The position numbers were made by a program, and so were the translations under genes. 45,653 nucleotides of DNA from Gracilaria vermiculophylla (Eukaryota; Rhodophyta; Florideophyceae; Gracilariales; Gracilariaceae), in assembly GCA_019155205.2 (NCBI GenBank), contig JAHNZQ020000092.1:1319692-1365344 (forward strand), given 5' to 3'. Under the pieces are notes generated by a model, which saw nothing but the letters and a program-made list of their open reading frames with translations, made no database searches and was not told the origin of the DNA. This document shows positions 14,212 through 23,675 of the stretch, piece after piece (the stretch's first letter is position 1; every line of letters begins with the position of its first letter).

Positions 14212-14837
14212 TTGCAGTGTTTCGGTGGCAGAAGTTGGGTGCTATCAGGGAGCTGAGAAACGGACAGAGTGGCTGATATTGTATGCCTAAGGCTCTAATG
14301 CAAAACCGTAACAGCTTAAGAAGTGAGGGAATGGTTTAGGTGCCGCGCTGCGCAATGAAGCCGAGTGGGGAAGGCATGCGCGAATTTGGCTCAGCGCGGC
14401 GGCACGCAATGGCGGGCGTTGCTCATGAGGCGCCGCGCATGGGGCATACCAGGTGAGGCATGTCGCTGCCAATGATACAACGGTAACTTTACAGCAACCC
14501 AGCATAGAGCCACGAGTGCTCTCTAGTACAGCGCCGACACGCGTGCGTCGTGGACATCGGCATGTTTGGAAGACTGCGCGACACTTTTGATCGCCTTTGA
14601 TAAAAAACGTCAACCGAGATGATCCACCGTAGCAGGGCTTCCTTGGTACCCCCGGTAGGTCGCAGTTCACTGACCGACGACACACGAGATACGATCAGGA
14701 AACAGTTTTCAGCACGTAAGCTCGAAGATCGTCCCAAGAGCACTTTGTGCGTACTATTCGAGGAACGTTAACAGCAGCAATTTGTGTTTCAAATCCTCTC
14801 AAGTTCTTTGCGTGAAGTTGTCTTTTCCGAGTTCGCT
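14212..14837. promoter_or_regulatory. divergent promoter region, ELO / CCT1
   Basis: This 626-bp region must hold the promoters of both flanking genes, which point away from each other. A GC-rich, CpG-rich core lies at about 14338-14440. No TATA box stands out, and the ORFs within it are not recognisable proteins. Confidence 0.45.
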
Positions 14838-16472
14838 ATGTCTAGCTTGGTCATACAGGGCCAACGGGAATCCGGACAAGATGTTCGAACTGGAAACGTT
14901 ACCGCCTGCGTCGCTGTTGCGAACATAGTCAAGAGTTCTTTGGGTCCGGTGGGCCTGGACAAAATGTTGGTGGACGAAGTGGGCGATGTCACCGTCACAA
15001 ATGACGGAGCAACTATCCTCAGGCTACTCGAAGTGGAGCATCCTGCCGCAAAGGTTTTGACAGAATTGGCAGCCCAGCAGGATGAGGAGGTTGGTGATGG
15101 AACAACATCTGTGGTCATTTTGGCTGCTGAGTTGCTTCGCCGAGCAAATGAGCTCGTCCGATCCCGAATTCATCCTACGAACATTATAACCGGGTACCGA
15201 TTGGCAATGCGAGAAGGCTGCAAGTATTTACGAGATAAGCTCGCCAAGCCTGTGGACAAACTGGCAAGGGAGACGCTTATCAACGCTGCCAAGACAAGCC
15301 TTTCGAGCAAAATCCTGGGAAGTGCTGAGAGTCTCAAGTTCGCCACAATGGCAGTTGATGCGGTTATGGCCGTTAAAACTCCTACTTCCAGCGGCAAGTA
15401 CAAGTACCCCATTGAAGCCATACATGTTCTTAAGGCGCAAGGAAAGAGTGCTAAGGAAAGCGAACTGTTGCCAGGATATGCCCTCAACATGACAAGATCC
15501 AGCCAGCTTATGCCGACAAGAGTTGCGCCCGCCAAGATCGCCTGTTTAGACGTTGACTTGCGCCGAGCAAAAATGAAGATGGGTGTGTCCATTTTGATTG
15601 AAAACCCCGAGGAGCTGAGCAAGGCGCAGGAAAAGGAACTTGATATTACAAGAGATCGGATAAATTCAGTGCTAAAAGCCGGGGCAAATGTTGTACTCAC
15701 ATCGAAAGGTATTGATGACGCTGCACTTAAGTACTTCGTGGAAGCTGGAGCGATCGCTGTTCGTCGCGTTTCTGAGCGAGATCTAGAGCGTATTGCCAAG
15801 GCTACCGGGGCAACAGTGCAAGTGACCATGGCTGACTTGGTTGGAGAAGAGTCATTTGATCATTCATTGCTCGGTTATGCCGATGAAGTGTATGAGGAAA
15901 GGATCCGAGACGATAACATACTGATCATGAAAAACTGCAAGTCCACTGCTGCTTGCTCTGTTTTACTGCGTGGCCCTAATGAGTATATGTGCGACGAAAT
16001 GTCTCGATCGTTCCATGATGCTGTCTGTGTCGTGAAGCGCACCCTAGAGTCTAACTCTGTGGTGGCGGGTGGTGGTGCAGTAGAAGCTGCTCTTTCAATT
16101 CATCTTGAGAATTTTGCAACAATGATTGGATCGCGAGAACAGCTGGCCATAGCAGAGTTTGCAGAGGCGCTGTTGGTGATCCCAAAGACACTAGCGATGA
16201 ACGCGGCGCACGATTCTACAGATTTGGTGGCAAAGCTTAAAGCGGTGCATCATGCCGCACAAAATGACGATTCGAAAGCAAAGCTGTGTTCTTTCGGATT
16301 GGATCTGGACGCTGGCTCTCTCCGAGACAATCTCTCCGAAGGGGTTGTAGAACCGACAGTCAGCAAAAAGAAAATCATCCAGTTTGCAACGGAGGCTGCG
16401 CTGACAATTATTCGCATCGATGACTTAATCAAAATCGACAAGAAAGAAGACGACGGCTCTGTACCATACTAG
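14838..16472 (+). CDS. CCT1: T-complex protein 1 subunit alpha (CCT1)
   Basis: Alpha subunit of the cytosolic group II chaperonin CCT/TRiC, which folds actin, tubulin and other proteins in an ATP-driven double ring of eight different subunits. From ATG 14838 it is 544 aa, the usual length for this subunit; an in-frame ATG at 14784 would add 18 residues that the family lacks. Signature segments are SSLGPVGLDKMLVD, VTVTNDGATIL, EVGDGTTSVVILAAELLRRA and, near the C-terminus, GGGAVEAALS. The combination LLEVEHPAAKVLTELA with QQDEEVGDGTTS and RIHPTNIITGYRLA is diagnostic of the alpha subunit rather than other CCT paralogues. It is intronless. Its stop codon is only 61 bp from the stop of the convergent SDHAF4 gene. 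Confidence 0.96.
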   Translation: MSSLVIQGQRESGQDVRTGNVTACVAVANIVKSSLGPVGLDKMLVDEVGDVTVTNDGATILRLLEVEHPAAKVLTELAAQQDEEVGDGTTSVVILAAELLRRANELVRSRIHPTNIITGYRLAMREGCKYLRDKLAKPVDKLARETLINAAKTSLSSKILGSAESLKFATMAVDAVMAVKTPTSSGKYKYPIEAIHVLKAQGKSAKESELLPGYALNMTRSSQLMPTRVAPAKIACLDVDLRRAKMKMGVSILIENPEELSKAQEKELDITRDRINSVLKAGANVVLTSKGIDDAALKYFVEAGAIAVRRVSERDLERIAKATGATVQVTMADLVGEESFDHSLLGYADEVYEERIRDDNILIMKNCKSTAACSVLLRGPNEYMCDEMSRSFHDAVCVVKRTLESNSVVAGGGAVEAALSIHLENFATMIGSREQLAIAEFAEALLVIPKTLAMNAAHDSTDLVAKLKAVHHAAQNDDSKAKLCSFGLDLDAGSLRDNLSEGVVEPTVSKKKIIQFATEAALTIIRIDDLIKIDKKEDDGSVPY

Positions 16473-16533
16473 CGATAGATCAGGTGTAAAGCTCTCGTAC
16501 ATACAAACACATTGGGAACACATTGTGGATGTG

Positions 16534-16866
16534 TTAAAAGTCACTCACGCGACCATTTTTTGACCAGTCTCCGTAACGAGTAGGCTCATAGTCGCGAGGC
16601 CCTCCCCATTCAGGCCCATGCGGTGCACCCTTGTTCCACATATCTACTAGGTCAGCTTCATTTGGTGCCGGAGCTTCAGACTTGGTTTCATCATCGTCCG
16701 TAGGCTTTTCTGCGTCGGCTCCGTTTGCTCTTGATTCTGATTCGCTTTTTGCCTTCGATACAGTCCCTCGTCGTAAGAATAGTAAATTACTGGTAAGTTC
16801 CCTGAATCCTAGAAGTAAAGGTCTTTGCAATATGAGCCCTGCAGTGCGAATGGAAATCATCTTCAT
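16534..16866 (-). CDS. SDHAF4: succinate dehydrogenase assembly factor 4 (SDHAF4/DUF1674)
   Basis: Small mitochondrial matrix factor that binds the FAD-loaded flavoprotein subunit SDHA and promotes its joining to SDHB during complex II assembly. The 110-aa protein ends in the DUF1674 signature: GPEWGGPRDYEPTRYGDW at residues 84-101, closing with NGRVSDF at the C-terminus. Residues 1 to about 38 are basic, Leu/Ser/Thr-rich and free of acidic residues apart from one Glu, as expected of a mitochondrial presequence. The middle is a variable acidic linker. The gene is complete without introns and lies tail-to-tail with CCT1. Met3 is an alternative start. Confidence 0.93.
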   Translation of the reverse strand: MKMISIRTAGLILQRPLLLGFRELTSNLLFLRRGTVSKAKSESESRANGADAEKPTDDDETKSEAPAPNEADLVDMWNKGAPHGPEWGGPRDYEPTRYGDWSKNGRVSDF

Positions 16867-17455
16867 GTTAAGAGTTAGTTACCTGCTGGGTTTTGAACTC
16901 GGATCAAACCTCAACGGAAGATAACTAGTGAGAAAAACAGGGCGGCTTCTTCCTAGCTCTGATCCAGACTTGATAGCGAGATCTGCATGCGACACAGGCA
17001 ATCTTCAATGAGAGCTGGCTAAAGCAGAGTTCTCGGAAGCGGAGGAGCCCCAGATTCAAATTAGTGATAGGTTACAGAATGTGCGCCAGTTGCTTTTGAA
17101 GCTGAGGCCACTATCTTGGGAGAATTACGGATGCGCAATGAGCAGGCTGCGATAAATTCTAGAGACTGATGAAGGCAGACAAGAAAGCAAATTGTTGCAG
17201 TCTTGCTCTTAATCGTATTAACAGGGATTCGGCTAGTCACTTTTCCCTATGGTTCCACCAGAAGGATGCTCTGCGTGAACGGTTACATACAGAGTGCAGA
17301 TTTTGAATTTTTTTCCTGGAGCAAATTTGACCCTGAAACGCCCAGTGGAGATGCAGTGTACAACTGAGCTTCCCTGAGCCACTTCAACACCTCCAATAGA
17401 CATACGCAGAGCACATCACAATCTCTTCTCCAGAACGGCGGGACGTCGAAAAGAT
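16867..17455. promoter_or_regulatory. divergent intergenic region, SDHAF4 / MLH3-like
   Basis: About 590 bp between two genes that point away from each other, so both promoters should lie here. It is AT-balanced. I see no ORF, strong repeat or clear TATA box. Confidence 0.4.
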
Positions 17456-19216
17456 ATGATTGAGGTGCTGCCGCTTAAGTGTTCTCATCTGCTCTCACGG
17501 ACATTACTTCTCACAAGCTATGAAGTCGTCGTCAGCAAAACCGTAGAGCACTTGATCCGCGCGGGCTGCGACGACGTGACCGTGTGTCTCAACCCCGCAG
17601 CCCTTCGATTCACTCTAAGTGCCAGAGAGGCCCCGTCTCATCCGCCAAAGGAGTGGTTGGGAATCTTGTCGGCACAATGCTCAGTTGAGTACCGGTCGAA
17701 GCACTGGACCGCTCACATGCGCGGAGCGGAGGTGTTAGAAGAGAGAACAAACGCAACTTGCAATCAAGGATGCGAGCTGGATGTCTGGGAGATGTTCTGT
17801 ACCATTCCAGTTCGCCGTCGTTTGCAGCAGGGCCGGGATCATGTGGAGCTCATGAACGCTACGAAGAACAGCATCGTACCCATTGTTTTTGCCAATCCGG
17901 ACATCCGAATCAGAGTGCAGACAAGTGAATGTACAGAGCTTCTCTCATGGATGGGCAATGGGCTCACTGCTGATACGATTGAAGCAACACTAGGAACATA
18001 CGGACTTTGTTTTGCTCCAATCCGACTGCAATGCAAGGGCAAGTTGGTTAGCGGTTTTGTCGCCCGCGCTGGTTGCTCGAATTCCAGACTTCAATATGCA
18101 GCCCTGGACGGTGAATCTGGGGCGGCTTGGCTTTCAAATATTGTAAAGACTGCTTGGAAGAAAATCACAAACTGCAAGGGGGCTCGGTCTCGAGAAAGAG
18201 ACATTATGGATCACATTAAGCTTGGACGCCATGCAGCGTTTGTAATACACTGCACCACACGCGAAGGAAGAAAGACGCAAATTTCCAAAATGGACAATGC
18301 AACCGAGCTATCGCGAGAATTACGGAACGAGCTAATTGTGGCGTTGTTTCATGAACTGATGGGCACGAAAAAAAGAAGGCCTGAGCGGGGAAGAGATAAC
18401 TATGTGGCGGGAGAGAAAAGGACTGATGTGTTGAGAAGACCGCGGTTTGAAGAGACAAAGTTGCGGAGAAGAACAGTGTCACCCTCAATACCAATACGTC
18501 GATTTCAAATTGGGAGAAGGGGCTCACAGGGTTTTTTTTCAGAATCTTTACTGGAGAAGCATGTCGGCGAGTGGTGCAACCCCACGATAAAGAACTGTGC
18601 AACCATGGGACTCCGAGGAGGGCGCTGGGAACAGAAGAGCATGTTCATAGAAAAGGAAAGACTAAGTCAGTTACGTGTGGTCGGTCAAGTGGATCGCAAA
18701 TTTATTGTGGTTTCAGACGAAAGAGGATTATTTGCCGTTGATCAACATGCCGCCTCAGAACGAGATTTGTTCGAAAGGTTCCTAAGCAAAGCAAAACAGA
18801 AAATCAGCAGTGCCGACTGTCATGAGAGTCTAACACTCTCACGAGCGCAAAAGGAAGTTGTGGTGCAGCACTCTAAGACTTTACGAAGATGGGGTTGGCG
18901 ATTGGAGATTAGAGCAGATCAGGTCTTGATAACAGGATGTCCTTGTGTTTGTGATCTCCCCATGACTAAAAGTCATCTGCTTGATGTTCTGGATGAAATA
19001 TGCGAAAACGATCAGGGTGTGATAGCAGGGGCGGTGCCTCGTTTCGTTTGGCGGACGGTTGCGACGGTCGCTTGTCATAAAGCGGTTCGATTCGGTGATC
19101 ATTTATCTTTTGAGCAAAGCAAGAATGTGATACAGGCTTTGACCAAGTGTGATAACCCGTTTTGTTGTGCCCACGGAAGGCCATCAATAGTTCCACTTGC
19201 CACATTTGAGAGTTGA
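17456..19216 (+). CDS. MLH3-like MutL homologue with degenerate ATPase core
   Basis: DNA mismatch-repair/meiotic-recombination family protein, 586 aa. The C-terminal domain (about 395-586) is convincing. It has the metal-dependent endonuclease motif DQHA(x2)E(x4)E as DQHAASERDLFE starting at residue 429, then ACHKAVRFGDHLS and CDNPFCCAHGRPSIVPL, closest to MLH3 rather than PMS2 (AHGRPS against PHGRPT). The N-terminal part aligns by eye with the MutL GHKL ATPase: MI start, VEHLIRAGCDD and the TIPVRRR motif at 117-123. However, the catalytic Glu and the Asn of ExxxN appear as His32 and Ala36, and the DxGxG and GFRGEAL motifs are absent. About 40 residues of the ATP lid region are missing compared with known MLH3. 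A basic disordered linker joins the domains. The frame is continuous, so the loss is not an obvious frameshift; an unseen alternative exon is the main alternative. Confidence 0.85.
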   Translation: MIEVLPLKCSHLLSRTLLLTSYEVVVSKTVEHLIRAGCDDVTVCLNPAALRFTLSAREAPSHPPKEWLGILSAQCSVEYRSKHWTAHMRGAEVLEERTNATCNQGCELDVWEMFCTIPVRRRLQQGRDHVELMNATKNSIVPIVFANPDIRIRVQTSECTELLSWMGNGLTADTIEATLGTYGLCFAPIRLQCKGKLVSGFVARAGCSNSRLQYAALDGESGAAWLSNIVKTAWKKITNCKGARSRERDIMDHIKLGRHAAFVIHCTTREGRKTQISKMDNATELSRELRNELIVALFHELMGTKKRRPERGRDNYVAGEKRTDVLRRPRFEETKLRRRTVSPSIPIRRFQIGRRGSQGFFSESLLEKHVGEWCNPTIKNCATMGLRGGRWEQKSMFIEKERLSQLRVVGQVDRKFIVVSDERGLFAVDQHAASERDLFERFLSKAKQKISSADCHESLTLSRAQKEVVVQHSKTLRRWGWRLEIRADQVLITGCPCVCDLPMTKSHLLDVLDEICENDQGVIAGAVPRFVWRTVATVACHKAVRFGDHLSFEQSKNVIQALTKCDNPFCCAHGRPSIVPLATFES

Positions 19217-20250
19217 CGTGCTCTTTTGACATAGTGAGTTTGAATTCAACGTCTGCATATACTGCGGGGTGTGTTGTATTGAGAAGGCTCTTTGAACAAG
19301 ACTAACTTCAATCACTAAACAATAGGGCGTAATGCCTTTTTAAATCTTCTTTGATATGAGAGAAGCTGTGGGATAACGAAAATGACTGTGCAATAATCAC
19401 TTCAAGTTCGAGGCCTGGACCTCGAACTTTGTCAACGTCCCCTGAACTGAACTTATCGATAAGCCCGCGACATAGCCTGCACAAATCCATCTTCAAGACC
19501 AGTGAAGAGCAACGAAGGAAAGAAAAAAGGTTCGAACAGAAACAGAACGTCTTGCGCGGTGTTCCGCAAAATACAGGGGCCCGTCGAGCGCGGCACAGCT
19601 CGAAAGTTTGATGATACCGGAACGGTCCTACTCTGGCCATGATTGAAGTGGAAACCCGTTTGCATCACGAGCTGTGAACAAGACATTAAAAGTACATTGC
19701 GACTCCGAGAGCTTACAAAAGTAACGGACATTGTTCTTGACGTCATGTCCTCCGCCTGACACGCTTTAGACAGAAAGAACATTTATATCTACTTCCATCG
19801 GATGCACGCTCAGCACGATAGAGATTCCTGCTCCAGGCGCGGAGAGAAGTCAAAAAAAGCAAAATGAGTTTGATTCATCGGCCTGATCGATCCCCGTCCG
19901 CACATGATTGATAGAATCGGTACGCTGTTGTCTTCTCAAAATCGCTTTGGCAATTGTGGTGGATAGAGCGTCATTCGTTCCATATTTCCCTCATGACCAG
20001 AACGGGACATAGGTCAAACGCGAGGAGAACCGGATTGCGGTGCAAGACTTGTCATTGCTCCACCGGCCATAATCGATTAAACGGAAAACTGCTCAATTTC
20101 GGTCGATTCGCTGTGTTCGCGCTTTGGGGGGTGATCTATGCCCATCCGGGGAAATTAATGCCATAGTTTTCACAACCAGCATCAAAGAGCTCCGTTTGTC
20201 CTCGCAGTGAATGCGGACGGTCCGTTTCGCGCTTAGACCTTCAGCTTTAG
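19217..20250. other. intergenic region, MLH3-like to DHX33-like
   Basis: About 1 kb with both flanking genes on the + strand, so it holds the 3' end of one and the promoter of the next. A perfect 10-bp hairpin lies at 19404-19429. Two overlapping minus-strand ORFs (about 110 codons each) match nothing I recognise and are treated as chance. Confidence 0.45.
19404..19429. repeat. perfect 10-bp inverted repeat with 6-nt loop
   Basis: AAGTTCGAGG (19404-19413), loop CCTGGA, CCTCGAACTT (19420-19429). It lies about 190 bp past the MLH3-like stop codon, so it could be in the 3' UTR. It resembles neither a tRNA arm nor the histone stem-loop. Confidence 0.85.
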
Positions 20251-22401
20251 ATGAAACGAAAGAGAACTGCGGCAGTTGCCGTGGTCGAAAAAGACCAAAG
20301 CCTTCCCGTTATCCAAAAGTCTCAAGATATACTCTCTGCTTTAGCTGCCAACGATGTTCTCATTCTTGTTTCGGAGACGGGTTCGGGAAAAACCACCCAA
20401 CTGCCGCAAATCATCCTGGACAACTCACCAAACTCATCTGTTCTCGTCACGCAGCCTCGCCGCGTTGCCGCCATAACTGTCGCCACTCGTGTGGCAGCAG
20501 AACGTGCATCAGTTCTTGGAGACAGCGTCGGGTACGCCGTTCGCTTTGAAAATAAATCCAGCCGAACCGTAACTCGAATCCGCTATGTAACCGATGGGGT
20601 ACTTTTGCGCGAAACTCTCACAGACGGATTCTCGGCATTGAAGAGACGATACTCCCATGTGATCATCGATGAAGTCCATGAGCGTTCCGTTAACACTGAC
20701 ATTGTTTTGGGCGTTATCAGGGAAACTTTAGCACCGCCCACTACCCCTACGGAGAAGCAAAACCCCTCTTTCGGACTTGCTGGTCTTCTCAGAAGCAAGT
20801 TAGCGTTTAAAGTTGTTATTATGTCTGCCACAACCGATGCTGAGAAGATTGCGCACTTTTTTCGGAATGGAACAGACTTGAGTGTGAAAACGCTAGGTAT
20901 AAGCGGCCGAACGTACAAGGTTAATATGATGTTTGCCACAGAGCCAGTGTCAGACTATGTTGATGGCGCCGTTGAAGCAGCACTCCAAGTACACACTGGC
21001 TATTCAACTTCCGGTCACATCCTTGTCTTTCTTCCCGGACAGGAAGACATAATGTCTGCGATTGGTCTTCTCAAAGCCAAATTGCGACATCGGCTTAGTA
21101 AGGATCAGCGAAGGTCAGTCATCATTCTTCCTTTATTTGCAGCCCAACCACCATCTGAGCAGTTGCGGGCGATTGCGGATTTACCGCAATCAATGAGGGC
21201 AACTCATAGAAAGATCATTTTTGCAACAAACATTGCAGAAACAAGTATCACTATCCCTGGCGTCAGCTACGTCGTGGATAGCGGTGTTGCAAAGGTTAGG
21301 ACGCTTATCCCACACAACGGTTTATACACAGAAGTGCTTCGCGTTCAACCTATCAGTCAAGCTCAGGCCGAGCAGCGCAAAGGACGAGCTGGGCGTACCG
21401 GTCCTGGGTATCTCTTTCGTTTGTACACACAAGAGCACTACAACAAGCTAGAAAAGTATCCCAAACCCGAAATTTTGCGTACCGATGCCACGGCAACACA
21501 GTTGCAGATAATCGCTCTAACGCATTTCGGACGTAAACGGCCCGAGCAAAACCATCTACGGTTTCCGTTGTTAGATAAAATTCCGCGACATGCCAGGGAA
21601 CGGGCTCTGGAAACCCTTTACGCTCTTGGTGCGCTCGACCACAATATGAAACTCACTGAAACAGGAGAGCTGATGGCGCGAATTCCCACCACCCCTATGC
21701 TGGCAAGAAGCTTGTTGGAGTCTTTGAGATTGGGTTGCGTTGATTCGATGCTTTCGACGGCCGCCATCCTAAGCGTTGAAGGATCAATCTTTCTCAGGCC
21801 GCCCAATAAAATGGACCAAGCAAAAGCGGCCCACAGGCGTTTTGTGAGCGCTTCTGGGGATCATTTAACATTGGTGAACGCATTGCATGCCTACGTGCAG
21901 CGTGCGCCTATGAGAAAGCTGGAGTTCTGCAAAGATCACTTTCTTAATCATAGGACTTTAGCTTCCGCTGATAACATCAGAAATCAGCTTTCAGTGATAC
22001 TGCAGCATCCAGACATGGTTTCATGGGGCCTGACTCACCCGTTTTCGAGAGGGGTCCTAGAAGATCTCGAGGATTCTAGTTCGGAGGATCTGGTGAGGAG
22101 ATGTCTCGTTGCGGGCTATTTCCGACACATTGCAAGGAGACGTAGTGAGGATGGAAAATATGTTCCGATTGGAAACGTCAAAGGCATGGGCTCTCTTGAA
22201 CATGGGGTAGATATACACCCCAGTTGTTCTTTCAGGACGTTCAAGCAAAAGAAAATTCCTGCTCTGGTAGTATATGATGAATTAGTTTGGACGACGAAGA
22301 TTTATCTCCGGACGGTTTGCAGTATAGAGCATGCTTGGGTGCCGCTGCATAGTGGTAATTACTTCAAGACAAAGAACTTAGGGGTCGAAGATAATCCCTA
22401 A
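20251..22401 (+). CDS. DEAH/RHA-family RNA helicase, DHX33-like
   Basis: ATP-dependent RNA helicase, 716 aa, close to the size of DHX33, a nucleolar helicase tied to ribosome biogenesis. Motifs in order: SETGSGKTTQ (residues 41-50), TQPRRVAAITVATRV, TDGVLLRE, motif II DEVH at 140-143 (Val where most members have Ala), MSATTDAEKI, FLPGQEDI, FATNIAETSITIPGVSYVVDSG, and QRKGRAGRTGPG. The ratchet (HA2) and OB-fold regions follow, with VAGYFRHIA and IHPSCSF near the end. There is no N-terminal extension of the Prp2/16/22 type, and VTQPRRVAAI-ATRV matches the DHX33 group best, so a splicing helicase is less likely. Intronless; the start gives a basic MKRKR N-terminus. Confidence 0.9.
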   Translation: MKRKRTAAVAVVEKDQSLPVIQKSQDILSALAANDVLILVSETGSGKTTQLPQIILDNSPNSSVLVTQPRRVAAITVATRVAAERASVLGDSVGYAVRFENKSSRTVTRIRYVTDGVLLRETLTDGFSALKRRYSHVIIDEVHERSVNTDIVLGVIRETLAPPTTPTEKQNPSFGLAGLLRSKLAFKVVIMSATTDAEKIAHFFRNGTDLSVKTLGISGRTYKVNMMFATEPVSDYVDGAVEAALQVHTGYSTSGHILVFLPGQEDIMSAIGLLKAKLRHRLSKDQRRSVIILPLFAAQPPSEQLRAIADLPQSMRATHRKIIFATNIAETSITIPGVSYVVDSGVAKVRTLIPHNGLYTEVLRVQPISQAQAEQRKGRAGRTGPGYLFRLYTQEHYNKLEKYPKPEILRTDATATQLQIIALTHFGRKRPEQNHLRFPLLDKIPRHARERALETLYALGALDHNMKLTETGELMARIPTTPMLARSLLESLRLGCVDSMLSTAAILSVEGSIFLRPPNKMDQAKAAHRRFVSASGDHLTLVNALHAYVQRAPMRKLEFCKDHFLNHRTLASADNIRNQLSVILQHPDMVSWGLTHPFSRGVLEDLEDSSSEDLVRRCLVAGYFRHIARRRSEDGKYVPIGNVKGMGSLEHGVDIHPSCSFRTFKQKKIPALVVYDELVWTTKIYLRTVCSIEHAWVPLHSGNYFKTKNLGVEDNP

Positions 22402-23675
22402 ATTCGACTACATGGAGACGGAAACGTTGTTCAGATTGAGCTAGAAAGTCCCAGACGCTTTGCAAAGAGAAAAGGATTGGGATTGATATCAGAGAAGATC
22501 AATACGAGGCAATCTTTCCAATTTTGCTAGAGCGAATGTTACGACTCGACATTTATGGCACCAGACATGTGTGATATTGATTGAGAAACGTCAGTACGAG
22601 AAATGGCTTTAGAACAGAGAACGTAGATGTTGGCCGAGGTTTTCAGATATTGAGATTTTCGAGAAAGCAGCATAATAGTGACGTCTTCTGTTTGCGGTGT
22701 GGTCCCTGGTTGCTGCACTTTGTCTGAAGGCTTTGCATGTCACGCTCCATACACATTTTTCCACAATGCGGTGCACTACTATATGACCCACGCGAACATT
22801 GGCTTAACCAGGTGATTTTCCGATAAGTCATCGCGTGTTCCGTGCAGATAATCTGGTTGTTCGAATCTTCTTTCTCGGAAAAAGAAGAAAAAAAACATAA
22901 ACGAGAAAACAGCACTCATAGTTCTAGGCGTTGTTGAAAAATAAGTGTCTCAAGATATAATCTAGGTTATATCGAAACCCAACACAACAGACCGCAAAAA
23001 AGAAGACAGTTTGCTTGAGAAAAACGTGCAGATCTTTGTCTCCATTGCTTTAAACGTTCTGGTAGCCTTCAAACTGACGATTGTTATGAAACCGCGTGAG
23101 GCGAGTTGACGGATTCTCATGCGGCCCTGACTGTTAAAAATTGTTTATCATGCCCATTGAAAGTGTTCGGGCGCACCGACGACAAGAACATTTCAGCTCG
23201 CGCGCTATCGTCCGTGCTGAGATGAGTTCTCTATCGAACGCACGGGATGGGGAAAATGCATCCTTCCGAGAGCTGCCGATCCATGAGCACCCCTTTCTAA
23301 GAAATGTCCATTAAAATACCAGAAAAGCAGGGCTGCCCGAGTTATTTGTTCTGATTTTGAACTTAGGTGCTTTTGAAAAAGTTCGATTTTGATCGTTATG
23401 GTCGGTCACGTGCTGTTGATCCTCCCTGCGCGGCTTGTGACTCGGAGTTCACCAAGAGGTCCAACACGTCCGTTGCTTAGGTGGGTCTTTTGACAAAGCT
23501 TCCTCCACGAGACACATCTGCTTTTACTCAGTTGCAAACAAGTATTGGGAGCAAAAAATCAGAGCCTTCTGTCCCTTGTTTGAACTTCGAAGACGACAAC
23601 CCGCCTTGTCGAACGTAGTTGTTGTGTACATGGAAAAACAATCGTTGTAAGGTTGGAAGAACTGTTTTCGAAGTG
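22402..23675 (+). promoter_or_regulatory. intergenic region upstream of NUP205
   Basis: About 1.3 kb between two + strand genes. It contains a 7-bp inverted repeat GATATAA/TTATATC at 22954-22973, an A-rich run near 22878-22898 and a CACGTG core at 23407-23412, about 265 bp before the preferred NUP205 start. No protein gene is supported. Confidence 0.4.

Noticed and set aside
19308..19782. Two overlapping minus-strand ORFs of about 110 codons
   Set aside because: No family resemblance, and they overlap each other in different frames.
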